Source of the DNA: Streptomyces rimosus subsp. rimosus
GTDB taxonomy: Bacteria > Actinomycetota > Actinomycetes > Streptomycetales > Streptomycetaceae
DNA: 64,000 nt
NCBI RefSeq assembly: GCF_000720725.1
Contig: NZ_JOCQ01000037.1
Span: forward strand, 1-64,000
Direction: 5' to 3'
The notes under the pieces were generated by a model. The model saw nothing but the letters and a program-made list of their open reading frames with translations, had not been told where the DNA came from and ran no database searches. Shown here piece by piece: positions 9,281 to 19,577 of this stretch. The number at the start of each line of letters is the position of its first letter. Position 1 is the stretch's first letter. The position numbers and the translations under genes are program-made.

Positions 9281-9294
9281 TGACAACGATGTCA
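9281..9294. promoter_or_regulatory. LacI-type operator palindrome downstream of the GH92 promoter
   Basis: TGACA-ACGA-TGTCA is a perfect 5-bp-arm palindrome about 18 bp beyond the -10 element, a position where a bound LacI-type repressor would block transcription. A 12/14 match lies upstream of xylF. Confidence 0.6.
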
Positions 9295-9329
9295 CCGTTG
9301 TGGAAATGTCGCTTCGTTGAGAGGTACGC

Positions 9330-12300
9330 GTGCGGCTCAGACACCGGCACAGACCCCTGCCCGGCACGGCCCGCCCCGTCGCGCTCGCGGCGGCGGCCCT
9401 GCTCGTCCTGACGGCGCACGCCCCCGCCGTCGCGGCCCCGCCCGGAAAGCCCCCGGGCGCACGGCAGTTCAGCTCCTCCTTCGAACCCGGCGATCCGCAG
9501 CCCGCCTGGCGGGACACTGTCGAGAACGGCCCGGACGGCGCCGGGAAGACCTCCGGGGTGGGCCCGGAGAGCGGTCCGGGCGGCGGTATGAGCAGCCACC
9601 CCGACTCCGGCCCCACCACCTCCCCCACCGCCAAGGCGAACGCCGGCTTCAGCGGGCTGCGGGCGCTGCGGTACGCGGGCACCCACACCGCATCCGGCCG
9701 CGGCTACTCGTACAACAAGGTCTTCGACGTCGACCTGCCGGTCACGGCCGCCACCTCGCTGTCGTACAAGGTCTTCCCCGAGATGGCCGCCACCGACCTG
9801 GGCTACCCCGCCACCCACGTCGCACTCGACCTGGCCTTCACCGACGGCACGTACCTCAGCGAGCTGGGCGCCGCCGACCAGAACGGCGCCCCGCTCACCC
9901 CGCGCGGCCAGGCCGACGCCAAGACGCTCTACGTCAACCAGTGGAACCACCGCGAGTCGCGCATCGGCGCCGTCGCGGCGGGCAGGACCGTCGACCGGAT
10001 CCTGATCGCGTACGACTCCCCGGCCGCGCCGAAGGCCACGCCGGTCTTCCGCGGCTGGGTCGACGACATCACCCTGGGCCCCGAGGCGCGGCAGAAGCCG
10101 CCCGCCCACCTCTCCGACCACGTGGCGACCACCCGCGGCACCCACTCCAGCGGCAGCTTCTCGCGCGGCAACACCTTCCCGGCCACCGCCGTGCCGCACG
10201 GCTTCAACTTCTGGACGCCGGTGACCAACGCGGGCTCCACCGACTGGCTGTACGAGTACGCGCGGAAGAACAACGCCGACAACCTGCCGACCCTCCAGGC
10301 GTTCGCCGCCAGCCATGAGCCGAGCCCCTGGATGGGCGACCGGCAGACCTTCCAGGTCATGCCGTCCACCGCCGCGGGCACCCCGGACGCCGGCCGGGCC
10401 GCCCGCGCCCTGCCCTTCCACCACGCCAACGAGACGGCGAAGCCGCACCACTACGGCGTCACCTTCGACAACGGCCTGAAGGCGGACATCGCCCCGACGG
10501 ACCACGCGGCGCTGATGCGCTTCACCTTCCCCGGCGACGACGCGAATCTGATCTTCGACAACGTCAACAACAACGGCGGCCTCACCCTGGATGCGGAACG
10601 AGGCGTCGTCACCGGCTTCTCGGACGTCCGGAGCAACTCTTCGACCGGCGCCACCCGGCTGTTCGTGTACGGCGTGCTGGACGCGCCGGTGACCGCGGGC
10701 GGCAAGCTGAGCGGCGGTGGCGGCCCGGACGTGACGGGTTACCTGAAACTGCGGCCCGGCGCCGACCGTACGGTCACGCTGCGCATCGCCACCTCGCTGA
10801 TCGGCGTCGACCAGGCACGCGCGAACCTGGAGCGCGAGATTCCGGCGGGCGACTCCTTCGAGCGGGTCCGGGACCGCGCCCGTACCCAGTGGGACGGCAT
10901 CCTCGGCCGTATCGAGGTCGAGGGCGCGAGCCGGGACCGGCTCGTCACGCTCTACTCGAACCTCTACCGGCTCTACCTCTACCCCAACTCCGGCCATGAG
11001 CAGGTGGGTTCCCGGGCCCGGTACGCCAGCCCCTTCTCGCCGCGGACCGGCCCCGACACCCCGACCCGCACCGGCTCGAAGATCGTCTACGGCGAGGTCT
11101 ACGTCAACAACGGCTTCTGGGACACCTACCGCACCACCTGGCCCGCCTATTCCCTGCTCACTCCGCGGCAGGCGGGAAAAATGGTCGACGGTTTCGTCCA
11201 GCAGTACAAGGACGGCGGCTGGATCTCCCGCTGGTCCTCCCCCGGTTACGCGGACCTGATGACCGGCACGAGTTCGGACGTGGCCTTCGCCGACGCCTAT
11301 GCGAAGGGCGTGAAGTTCGACGCTGTCGCGGCCTACGAGGCGGCGGTGAAGAACGCCACCGTGGCCCCGCCCAGCCCCGGCGTCGGCCGCAAGGGAATGG
11401 CCACCTCCCCCTTCCGCGGCTATACGAGCACGGACACCAGGGAAGGCATGTCCTGGGCGCTGGAGGGATATCTCAACGATTACGGCATCGCCCGCATGGG
11501 ACAGGCGCTGTACGCGAAGACGAAGAAGCCGCGCTACAGGGAAGAGTCCGCGTACTTCCTCAATCGCGCCCGCGACTACGTCAAGCACTTCGACGACAAG
11601 GTCGGCTTCTTCCAGGGCAAGGACGCGGCCGGCAACTGGCGTCTGCCCCCGGACCGTTTCGACCCGCGCGTCTGGGGTCACGACTACACCGAGACCAACG
11701 CCTGGACCTTCGCCTTCACCGCACCGCAGGACACCCGCGGCCTGGCCAACCTGTACGGCGGCCGGGCGGGCCTGGCGAAGAAGCTCGACGCGTACTTCGC
11801 CACCCCGGAAACCGGCACCAGGGAATTCGCCGGCTCGTACGGCGGTGTCATCCACGAGATGACCGAGGCCCGGGACACCCGGATGGGCATGTACGGGCAC
11901 AGCAACCAGCCGTCGCACCACATCGCGTACGCCTATGACGCGGCCGGGCAGCCGTGGAAGACACAGGAGAAGGTCCGCGAGGTGCTCTCCCGCCTTTACC
12001 TGGGCAGTGAGATCGGCCAGGGCTATCCGGGCGACGAGGACAACGGCGAGATGTCCGCGTGGTACGTCTTCAGCGCGCTCGGGTTCTATCCGCTGGTGAT
12101 GGGATCGCCCGAATACGCCGTCGGCTCGCCGCTGTTCACCAAGGCCACCGTCCACTTGGAGAACGGCCGCGATCTCGTCGTCAGGGCACCGCGCAACAAT
12201 GCGCGCAATGTGTACGTCCAAGGGCTGCGGGTCAACGGGAAGCCGTGGAATTCCACGGCGCTGCCGCACGCCCTGCTCGCCCGCGGCGGCACCCTGGATT

Positions 12301-12755
12301 TCGCGATGGGGCCGCGCCCGTCCTCCTGGGGCACGGGCAAGAACGCGGCACCGTCGTCCATCACGCGCGACGACCGGGTGCCCGTGCCGGACGGCGACCT
12401 GACGACTCCGGGCGGCAGCCCGCTGCTGGACGACACCTCGGACACCTCGGCGTCCGTCGGCTCCGTCCCGGTCACCCTCGCCTCGGCGGCGCGGGCGACC
12501 TCGTACACCCTCACCTCGGCGGCGAAGGGTGACGCGCCCGGCGCCTGGGTGCTGGAGGGTCTGGACCGGCACGGGAAGTGGCGGACGCTGGACCGGCGGA
12601 CGCACGAGTCCTTCAGCTGGGACCGGCAGACCCGGGTGTTCACGGTGTCATCACCCGGGGTCTACCAACGTTACCGACTGACGGCTGAAAGTCCGGCCAC
12701 CTTGGCGGAGTTCGAGCTGATCGGTCCGAAACGGGCGATTTCTGGGGCCGATTGA
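9330..12755 (+). CDS. Secreted GH92 family alpha-mannosidase
   Basis: A 1141-residue secreted glycoside hydrolase of family 92, calcium-dependent exo-alpha-mannosidases that trim N-glycan-type mannose. A Sec signal peptide (LAAAALLVLTAHAPAVAA) ends near residue 36. An N-terminal beta-sandwich is followed by the catalytic (alpha/alpha)6 region, with the GH92 blocks YTETNAW (about residue 786) and DEDNGEMSAWYVFSALGFYP (about 902). The roughly 200-residue C-terminal extension looks like an accessory beta domain. The GTG start at 9330 sits shortly before the signal peptide. It is divergent from the ngc importer and has its own operator-controlled promoter, suggesting that released sugars are taken up next door. 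Confidence 0.88.
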   Translation: MRLRHRHRPLPGTARPVALAAAALLVLTAHAPAVAAPPGKPPGARQFSSSFEPGDPQPAWRDTVENGPDGAGKTSGVGPESGPGGGMSSHPDSGPTTSPTAKANAGFSGLRALRYAGTHTASGRGYSYNKVFDVDLPVTAATSLSYKVFPEMAATDLGYPATHVALDLAFTDGTYLSELGAADQNGAPLTPRGQADAKTLYVNQWNHRESRIGAVAAGRTVDRILIAYDSPAAPKATPVFRGWVDDITLGPEARQKPPAHLSDHVATTRGTHSSGSFSRGNTFPATAVPHGFNFWTPVTNAGSTDWLYEYARKNNADNLPTLQAFAASHEPSPWMGDRQTFQVMPSTAAGTPDAGRAARALPFHHANETAKPHHYGVTFDNGLKADIAPTDHAALMRFTFPGDDANLIFDNVNNNGGLTLDAERGVVTGFSDVRSNSSTGATRLFVYGVLDAPVTAGGKLSGGGGPDVTGYLKLRPGADRTVTLRIATSLIGVDQARANLEREIPAGDSFERVRDRARTQWDGILGRIEVEGASRDRLVTLYSNLYRLYLYPNSGHEQVGSRARYASPFSPRTGPDTPTRTGSKIVYGEVYVNNGFWDTYRTTWPAYSLLTPRQAGKMVDGFVQQYKDGGWISRWSSPGYADLMTGTSSDVAFADAYAKGVKFDAVAAYEAAVKNATVAPPSPGVGRKGMATSPFRGYTSTDTREGMSWALEGYLNDYGIARMGQALYAKTKKPRYREESAYFLNRARDYVKHFDDKVGFFQGKDAAGNWRLPPDRFDPRVWGHDYTETNAWTFAFTAPQDTRGLANLYGGRAGLAKKLDAYFATPETGTREFAGSYGGVIHEMTEARDTRMGMYGHSNQPSHHIAYAYDAAGQPWKTQEKVREVLSRLYLGSEIGQGYPGDEDNGEMSAWYVFSALGFYPLVMGSPEYAVGSPLFTKATVHLENGRDLVVRAPRNNARNVYVQGLRVNGKPWNSTALPHALLARGGTLDFAMGPRPSSWGTGKNAAPSSITRDDRVPVPDGDLTTPGGSPLLDDTSDTSASVGSVPVTLASAARATSYTLTSAAKGDAPGAWVLEGLDRHGKWRTLDRRTHESFSWDRQTRVFTVSSPGVYQRYRLTAESPATLAEFELIGPKRAISGAD

Positions 12756-12775
12756 TCAGACCATCCGTAAACCTG

Positions 12776-12803
12776 TTGACATGTGAAAAGGTTGTGCAAA
12801 GAT
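12776..12803 (+). promoter_or_regulatory. Promoter of the FG-GAP repeat protein gene
   Basis: TTGACA (12776-12781) with a 16-bp spacer to AAAGAT (12798-12803), about 70 bp upstream of the GTG start. Confidence 0.5.
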
Positions 12804-12872
12804 CCTGACGATCACGCAACGCACCTCCATGAGGGTGCGTCGCGCCTCATCACATGGCAAATGGAGATATAC

Positions 12873-13826
12873 GTGGCCAAACTTCCCGGCCGTAAGCGCG
12901 GGCGCGTCCTGTCGCGCGTGGCTGTCGCGGCGGTCGCCGCCGCCCTGGTCGGTACCAGCGCCTCAGCCGCGGTGGCGGACGCGCCGGTCCCCGCCCCCGT
13001 GAAGAACGTCGACATCAGCAAGCTGGCGAAGGCGGCGCCGAAGGCCGGTGCCGGGGCCAAGGCCCGCGCCACGGCCGGTGCGGCGGTGTCGGCCGAGGCC
13101 CCCGTGTTCGGCCTGTTCGGCATCCAGCGCTCCGACGGCTTCCTGTACCAGTACCTGCCGAACGGCACCGGTGGTCTGGACGAGCGCCTGTTCGTCACCG
13201 GCAACTGGGACCTGCTCAAGGCCGCGGCCACGGTCGACCACAGCGGCGACGGCGTGGGCGACGGCATGTGGGCCTGGGACAAGGCCGGCAACCTGTACTT
13301 CAACTCCGAAGACGACAGCCGTACGGTCGGTGGCGGCTGGAACATCTACAACAAGGTCCTGTCGCCGGGCAACCTCGGCGGCGGCACCGCGTACGACATC
13401 ATCGCGCGCGACAAGTCGGGCGTGCTGTGGCTCTACCTCGGCTACGACAACGGCCAGGTCACCTCGCGCATCAAGGTCGGCGGCGGCTGGGACGTCTACA
13501 CCGAGATCTCCGGCAAGGGCGACCTGAACGGCGACGGCAAGGCCGACATCGTGGCCCGCGACTCCTCCGGCGTCCTGTGGTTCTACAAGGGCACCGGCAA
13601 CTACAAGGCGCCGTTCGCCTCGCGCGTCAAGGTCGGCGGGGGCTGGAACACGTACAACGCCCTGGTCTCCGTCGGCGACGTGGACCTCGACGGCCGCGCG
13701 GACCTGCTCGCCCGCGGCACCGACGGCAAGCTGTGGCTCTACAGCGGCAACGGCGGCGCGACGGACCCCTTCGAGTCGCGCAAGCAGATCGGCTACGGCT
13801 ACAACATCTACAGCTGGATGTTCTAG
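12873..13826 (+). CDS. Secreted FG-GAP/VCBS repeat protein
   Basis: A 317-residue secreted protein of unknown function. The signal peptide (VAAVAAALVGTSASAAVA) is followed by an Ala/Lys-rich linker and then FG-GAP/VCBS-type beta-propeller repeats. Calcium-loop motifs are DHSGDGVGD and DLNGDGKADIVARD with DVDLDGRADLLARG, each paired with a VGGGWN(I/T)Y segment. The GTG at 12873 is chosen because GGAG stands 6 nt upstream. It is monocistronic with its own promoter and terminators. Such proteins are abundant in Streptomyces secretomes; a carbohydrate- or surface-binding role is only a guess. Confidence 0.8.
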   Translation: MAKLPGRKRGRVLSRVAVAAVAAALVGTSASAAVADAPVPAPVKNVDISKLAKAAPKAGAGAKARATAGAAVSAEAPVFGLFGIQRSDGFLYQYLPNGTGGLDERLFVTGNWDLLKAAATVDHSGDGVGDGMWAWDKAGNLYFNSEDDSRTVGGGWNIYNKVLSPGNLGGGTAYDIIARDKSGVLWLYLGYDNGQVTSRIKVGGGWDVYTEISGKGDLNGDGKADIVARDSSGVLWFYKGTGNYKAPFASRVKVGGGWNTYNALVSVGDVDLDGRADLLARGTDGKLWLYSGNGGATDPFESRKQIGYGYNIYSWMF

Positions 13827-13882
13827 CCCCCAGGACACCGGTAGCCGGGGGACTCCGGTCGGCCGTGTGCCGGTGAGGTGAT

Positions 13883-13915
13883 GGTGCGGCGCGTCTCCAC
13901 GAGGCGCGCCGCACC
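13883..13915 (+). terminator. Terminator after the FG-GAP gene
   Basis: Perfect 11-bp stem (13883-13893 with 13905-13915) followed by GGTTTTCC. Confidence 0.7.
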
Positions 13916-13955
13916 GGTTTTCCGGCCCCGGGACAGCAGCGGCGGACACGGCGAA

Positions 13956-13985
13956 GGGCCGCACCCCCGGCCAGGGGTGCGGCCC
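13956..13985. terminator. Second hairpin shared by convergent FG-GAP and aconitase genes
   Basis: Perfect 12-bp arms GGGCCGCACCCC (13956-13967) and GGGGTGCGGCCC (13974-13985). It lies between two convergent genes and can end both transcripts; reading the minus strand it follows acnA. Confidence 0.7.
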
Positions 13986-14022
13986 CTTCGGTGTCACCCG
14001 CCCTGCCGGGCGGGTGTGCCGG

Positions 14023-16740
<2,718 letters not shown>

Positions 16741-16822
16741 GACAGTCTCCTTCAATGCATGAATTCGCGCGTACCACCGCAATCCTGCCGTCACAGATCC
16801 TTGCCGATCAGCTAAGGTAAGG

Positions 16823-16841
16823 CTAAGTTAGGCAAGCCTTA
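16823..16841. promoter_or_regulatory. Iron-box-like site upstream of acnA
   Basis: CTAAGTTAGGCAAGCCTTA matches 14 of 19 positions of the DmdR/IdeR consensus TTAGGTTAGGCTAACCTAA. TAAGGC...GCCTTA arms frame it. Iron control of an Fe-S enzyme is biologically sensible but unproven here. Confidence 0.5.
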
Positions 16842-16984
16842 CTAGCGCGGCAGCGGTACGCCTCCCGGCAGATATCTCGATGTCGAGATAACTCTAGTAC
16901 ATCGCCGCCGCGAGGTCATGCGTGCCCGGCCGGGGTGATCTCTCGCAGCGAAGGTTGGGCGTTGTCATCGAAGGTTGGTGACCG

Positions 16985-17362
16985 CTAGGTTTTCTCACCG
17001 AAGGCTGAGTGATCATTTAGGGCTGGCCGTCCGGGGAGACGGTGGGGGAACTCGGCGAGAGTCCCGTCCAGCAGGACGAACTCCGGATCGTGCTCGCGAA
17101 GCGTCTTGAGCAGGCCCGGCGCGCGGTCGGCGAGCAGGCTGGTGACGGCGGTGACGTAGGCGTGGGCAGTGCCGACGGATATCCCGAAGCCGACGGCGAT
17201 CCGGGAGAGGGTGTCGTGGTGGCGTAGGTACACCAGAGCGACGAGCGCACGCCGGTGCGGCGGGAGTTTGCACCGCCGGTCACCCTCTCGGGTGACGATG
17301 AGCATCGTGACCCACTCGACCAGGGCGTGCGGGAGGTCGAGTGCGGCAGAATAGGGAACCAA
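16985..17362 (-). pseudogene. Truncated IS5-like transposase (N-terminal HTH part)
   Basis: A 125-residue reading frame resembling the N-terminus of actinobacterial DDE endonucleases of the IS5-like (DDE_Tnp_4) group: an HTH (TLSRIAVGFGISVGTAHAYVTAV, about residues 51-73) then the beginning of the catalytic domain (EFVLLDGTLAEF, where the first catalytic Asp would be). The rest of the catalytic domain, with the second Asp and the Glu, is absent, so it cannot be an active transposase. Full-length relatives are about 250-280 residues. It marks past insertion between aconitase and the LysR gene. Confidence 0.65.
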
Positions 17363-17425
17363 CAGGGCTCCTGTGCCGGTGGATTGAGACTTCGAAAACC
17401 TCCCTCAACGGCACCGGAGCCTTGT
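17362..17425. repeat. Long imperfect inverted repeat beside the transposase remnant
   Basis: 17362-17378 and 17409-17425 are inverted copies agreeing at 15 of 17 positions, and TTGAG/CTCAA (17384-17388, 17404-17408) extends the pairing. It begins at the start codon side of the transposase remnant, where an IS terminus is expected. I see no gene in the remaining stretch up to 17772. Confidence 0.6.
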
Positions 17426-17772
17426 GCGTTGCGTCCCTCACCTCGACCTCATCGGCCTCACCCGATCAGTAGCCACGCTGAAAACGCTCAGTGAGTGCGC
17501 TCATGGCGATCCCCTCGATCGATGTCACCACAGTCCGGCACGCCGAACGGTCCTACGAACGGTCCACCGACCCCGTTCACCCGTACGAGTGCCACAGGAA
17601 CCTTCGGAACCTGACGCTCACTCATACCAGCCCGGCGAGACCAGGTTTGGCATTTGCGCACAGTGACGCGCTTCTCACAATCGCGACCGTACGGGGTGAC
17701 TTTTATTGCGCCATCCGGTGTTCTTGACCGTCGACAGACCTGAAGTGATCATGTCGATAGGGTTGGTGTGAA

Positions 17773-18372
17773 TTGGACAGATATTTCGGTCACCTGTGGA
17801 ACAGTAAGACGCTGGCTGCCGTCCGGAGCCGCCTCGCCGCCGTCGTGGGCACCGTCGCACTGATCGCGGCCGCCCTCACCGGCGCCGCCACCGGCACGGC
17901 CACTGCCGCGACCACCGGGGCGGCAAAGGCCGGCGGCTGGTCCTGCTCCGGGGCGCCCGTCCCGGACGGGTACGTCATCACGGGCTACAACCGCGGCGGC
18001 TGCAACGGCGCCGGCTCCTGGTACCAGGAGCCCGTGCGCGACGGTATCTGGACCTGCGGCGGCTCGCCGATCGTGACCGGCTATGTGATCACCAACTACA
18101 ACCGCAGCGGTTGCAACGGCGTCGGCGGCTGGTACCACGAGCTCGCCCGGGACGGCCGCTGGACCTGCGGGGGCTCGCCCATCCCGCCCGGCTACGTCAT
18201 CACGGGCTACAACCGCACCGGCTGCAACGGCGTCGGCGCCTGGTACCACCAGCTCGTCCGCAACGGCATCTGGACCTGCTCCGGCTCCCCGATCCCACCC
18301 GGCTACCGCAGCATCAACTTCATGGCGGGCGGCTGCAACGGCATCGGCGCCTGGTGGATGGTGCGCGCCTGA
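17773..18372 (+). CDS. Secreted protein of four 37-residue Cys repeats, unknown function
   Basis: A 199-residue secreted protein. After a signal peptide (VVGTVALIAAALTGAATGTATA) come four tandem repeats at residues 56-92, 93-129, 130-166 and 167-199 (the last shortened). The consensus runs W-T-C-x-G-S-P-I-P-x-GYVITGYNR-x-GCNG-x-G-x-WY, with two Cys per unit that could form one disulfide each. I do not recognise the family; the aromatic-rich repeats suggest a small lectin-like or wall-binding protein, which is a guess. The start is a TTG at 17773 without a strong ribosome site, so the N-terminus is uncertain. It lies inside an inverted-repeat islet and ends at a strong terminator. Confidence 0.7.
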   Translation: MDRYFGHLWNSKTLAAVRSRLAAVVGTVALIAAALTGAATGTATAATTGAAKAGGWSCSGAPVPDGYVITGYNRGGCNGAGSWYQEPVRDGIWTCGGSPIVTGYVITNYNRSGCNGVGGWYHELARDGRWTCGGSPIPPGYVITGYNRTGCNGVGAWYHQLVRNGIWTCSGSPIPPGYRSINFMAGGCNGIGAWWMVRA

Positions 18373-18382
18373 CCTCACGGTC

Positions 18383-18442
18383 GCGTCGAACGAAGGGCCC
18401 GCCCCCACCGCCTGCCCGGTGGGGGCGTCCTTCGTTCGACGC
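18383..18442 (+). terminator. Strong terminator after the Cys-repeat gene
   Basis: Outer perfect 14-bp arms (18383-18396 with 18429-18442) and inner perfect 9-bp arms (18401-18409 with 18418-18426) form one long hairpin just after the stop codon. Confidence 0.8.
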
Positions 18443-18591
18443 AGATCTTCCGCAGATCCCGCATCAGCCCCAACCACATGACCGTCATCAGCAAAGCCGT
18501 CCTCACCCTGGAGCGGCAACGCTGAATACGCTCACTCAACCTTCGCTGAGAATCGCTCAACCTTCACTGCGACAGGTCACGGGGACCGCCG

Positions 18592-19491
18592 TCATCCGAT
18601 CGAGGTGATCGCCCGGACGACGGCGGAGATCGCCGGGGCCGGCCGTCCCGGGAGCCGCGCCACGAGGATCCGGCGGATCTCCGGGGGCACGCCGTCCACG
18701 CGCAGCAGGCTCACGCCGGGCGGCAGCGCCGCCGACATGCGGGACGGGACGGTGGTCACGCCGAAACCGCCGGCGACCAGTCGAAGTTTCGTCAGCCAGT
18801 CGCTCGTGGTGTGGACGATGCGCGGCCGTCCGGGCAGGCCGGGCCAGACGCCGAGCAGGGGTTCGGCATCCGGTGACGGGGTGTCGATCCAGGGGGCGTC
18901 GACCAGCTCGTCGACGTGGACCGCGGTGCGGCCGGCGAACGAGCCGGTCGTCGGCGCCCCTACGAGCAGTTCGGTGTCCTCGACCGTTTCGATGTGCAGC
19001 CGGGGGGACTCGCCGTCCGACGGCCGGTGCGGCGGGCGGGACGTCAGGACGGCGATGTCGGTGGCGCCCGCCCGCACGGACCGCATCAGGCCGGGCGTGG
19101 TGCCTTCGCGTGTCGTGACCGTGATGTGCGGGGCCGTCGTTGCGAGCCGGGCGAGCACGTCGGGCAGGATCGCCGCCCCGGCGCTGGGGAACATGCCCAG
19201 CCGCACCGGTTCCGGCCGCGCGGCGGAGCCGGCGAGTTCGTGTTCGGCCGCCTCGACGGAGTCCAGGATGGTGCGAGCGTGCCGGAGCAGGGCCAGGCCG
19301 GCGGGGGTGAGCCGCACCCCGTCGGAGCGGCGCTCGAACAGTACGGCGCCCGCGCTCCGTTCGAGGGCCGCCGCCTGCCGTGAGACCGCCGACTGGGTGT
19401 AGCCGAGTTGGAAGGCCGCCGCGGTGAAGCTTCCCGACTCGGCGACCTGCCGCAGAACCCGCAGAGACGTACTGGAGATGTCCATGCGCAT
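18592..19491 (-). CDS. LysR-family transcriptional regulator
   Basis: A 299-residue LysR-type regulator. The winged HTH occupies about residues 3-62 (LRVLRQVAESGSFTAAAFQLGYTQSAVSRQ), followed by a type-2 periplasmic-binding-like effector domain starting near VRLGMFPSAGAAILPDVLARL. It is divergent from the oxidoreductase gene at 19578, with an 86-bp shared control region, so that gene is its probable target. The start at 19491 (MRMDISS) or two codons later are both possible; a 15-bp palindrome with LysR geometry overlaps this point, hinting at autorepression. Confidence 0.88.
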   Translation of the reverse strand: MRMDISSTSLRVLRQVAESGSFTAAAFQLGYTQSAVSRQAAALERSAGAVLFERRSDGVRLTPAGLALLRHARTILDSVEAAEHELAGSAARPEPVRLGMFPSAGAAILPDVLARLATTAPHITVTTREGTTPGLMRSVRAGATDIAVLTSRPPHRPSDGESPRLHIETVEDTELLVGAPTTGSFAGRTAVHVDELVDAPWIDTPSPDAEPLLGVWPGLPGRPRIVHTTSDWLTKLRLVAGGFGVTTVPSRMSAALPPGVSLLRVDGVPPEIRRILVARLPGRPAPAISAVVRAITSIG

Positions 19492-19498
19492 TACGCAT
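19484..19498. promoter_or_regulatory. LysR-type box overlapping the lysR start
   Basis: ATGCGCATTACGCAT has perfect 5-bp arms and the T-N11-A pattern of LysR boxes. A second imperfect dyad (ATGCCA...TGGCGCAT) follows at about 19505-19530. Confidence 0.55.
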
Positions 19499-19577
19499 AT
19501 CAGGGATGCCAGATCTTCGCTTGGCGCATGGCTCACGCCGTCCTAGCCTCACGACGAACGATCAAGGAGGCAGGCAG

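Larger units (their letters stand above)
16941..18574. mobile_element. Islet bounded by imperfect inverted repeats
   Basis: The ends 16941-16961 and 18554-18574 are inverted copies agreeing at 18 of 21 positions. Extra copies of the core CGAAGGTTG occur inward at 16969 and (as CGAAGGCTG) 16999 on the left, and inverted at 18537 on the right. Between them lie a truncated DDE-type transposase and a secreted Cys-repeat protein. No clear target-site duplication is visible, so a degraded insertion element or transposon-borne islet is the best reading; a cluster of regulator sites is the alternative. Confidence 0.5.

Noticed and set aside
9261..12605. Very long open frame (over 1100 codons) on the minus strand across the mannosidase gene
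   Set aside because: Mirror frame of a high-GC gene; composition is Arg/Gly/Val-rich without domains, whereas the plus strand has full GH92 motifs.
16985..17362. Functional transposase
   Set aside because: Only the HTH and first part of the catalytic domain are present; later DDE residues are missing.
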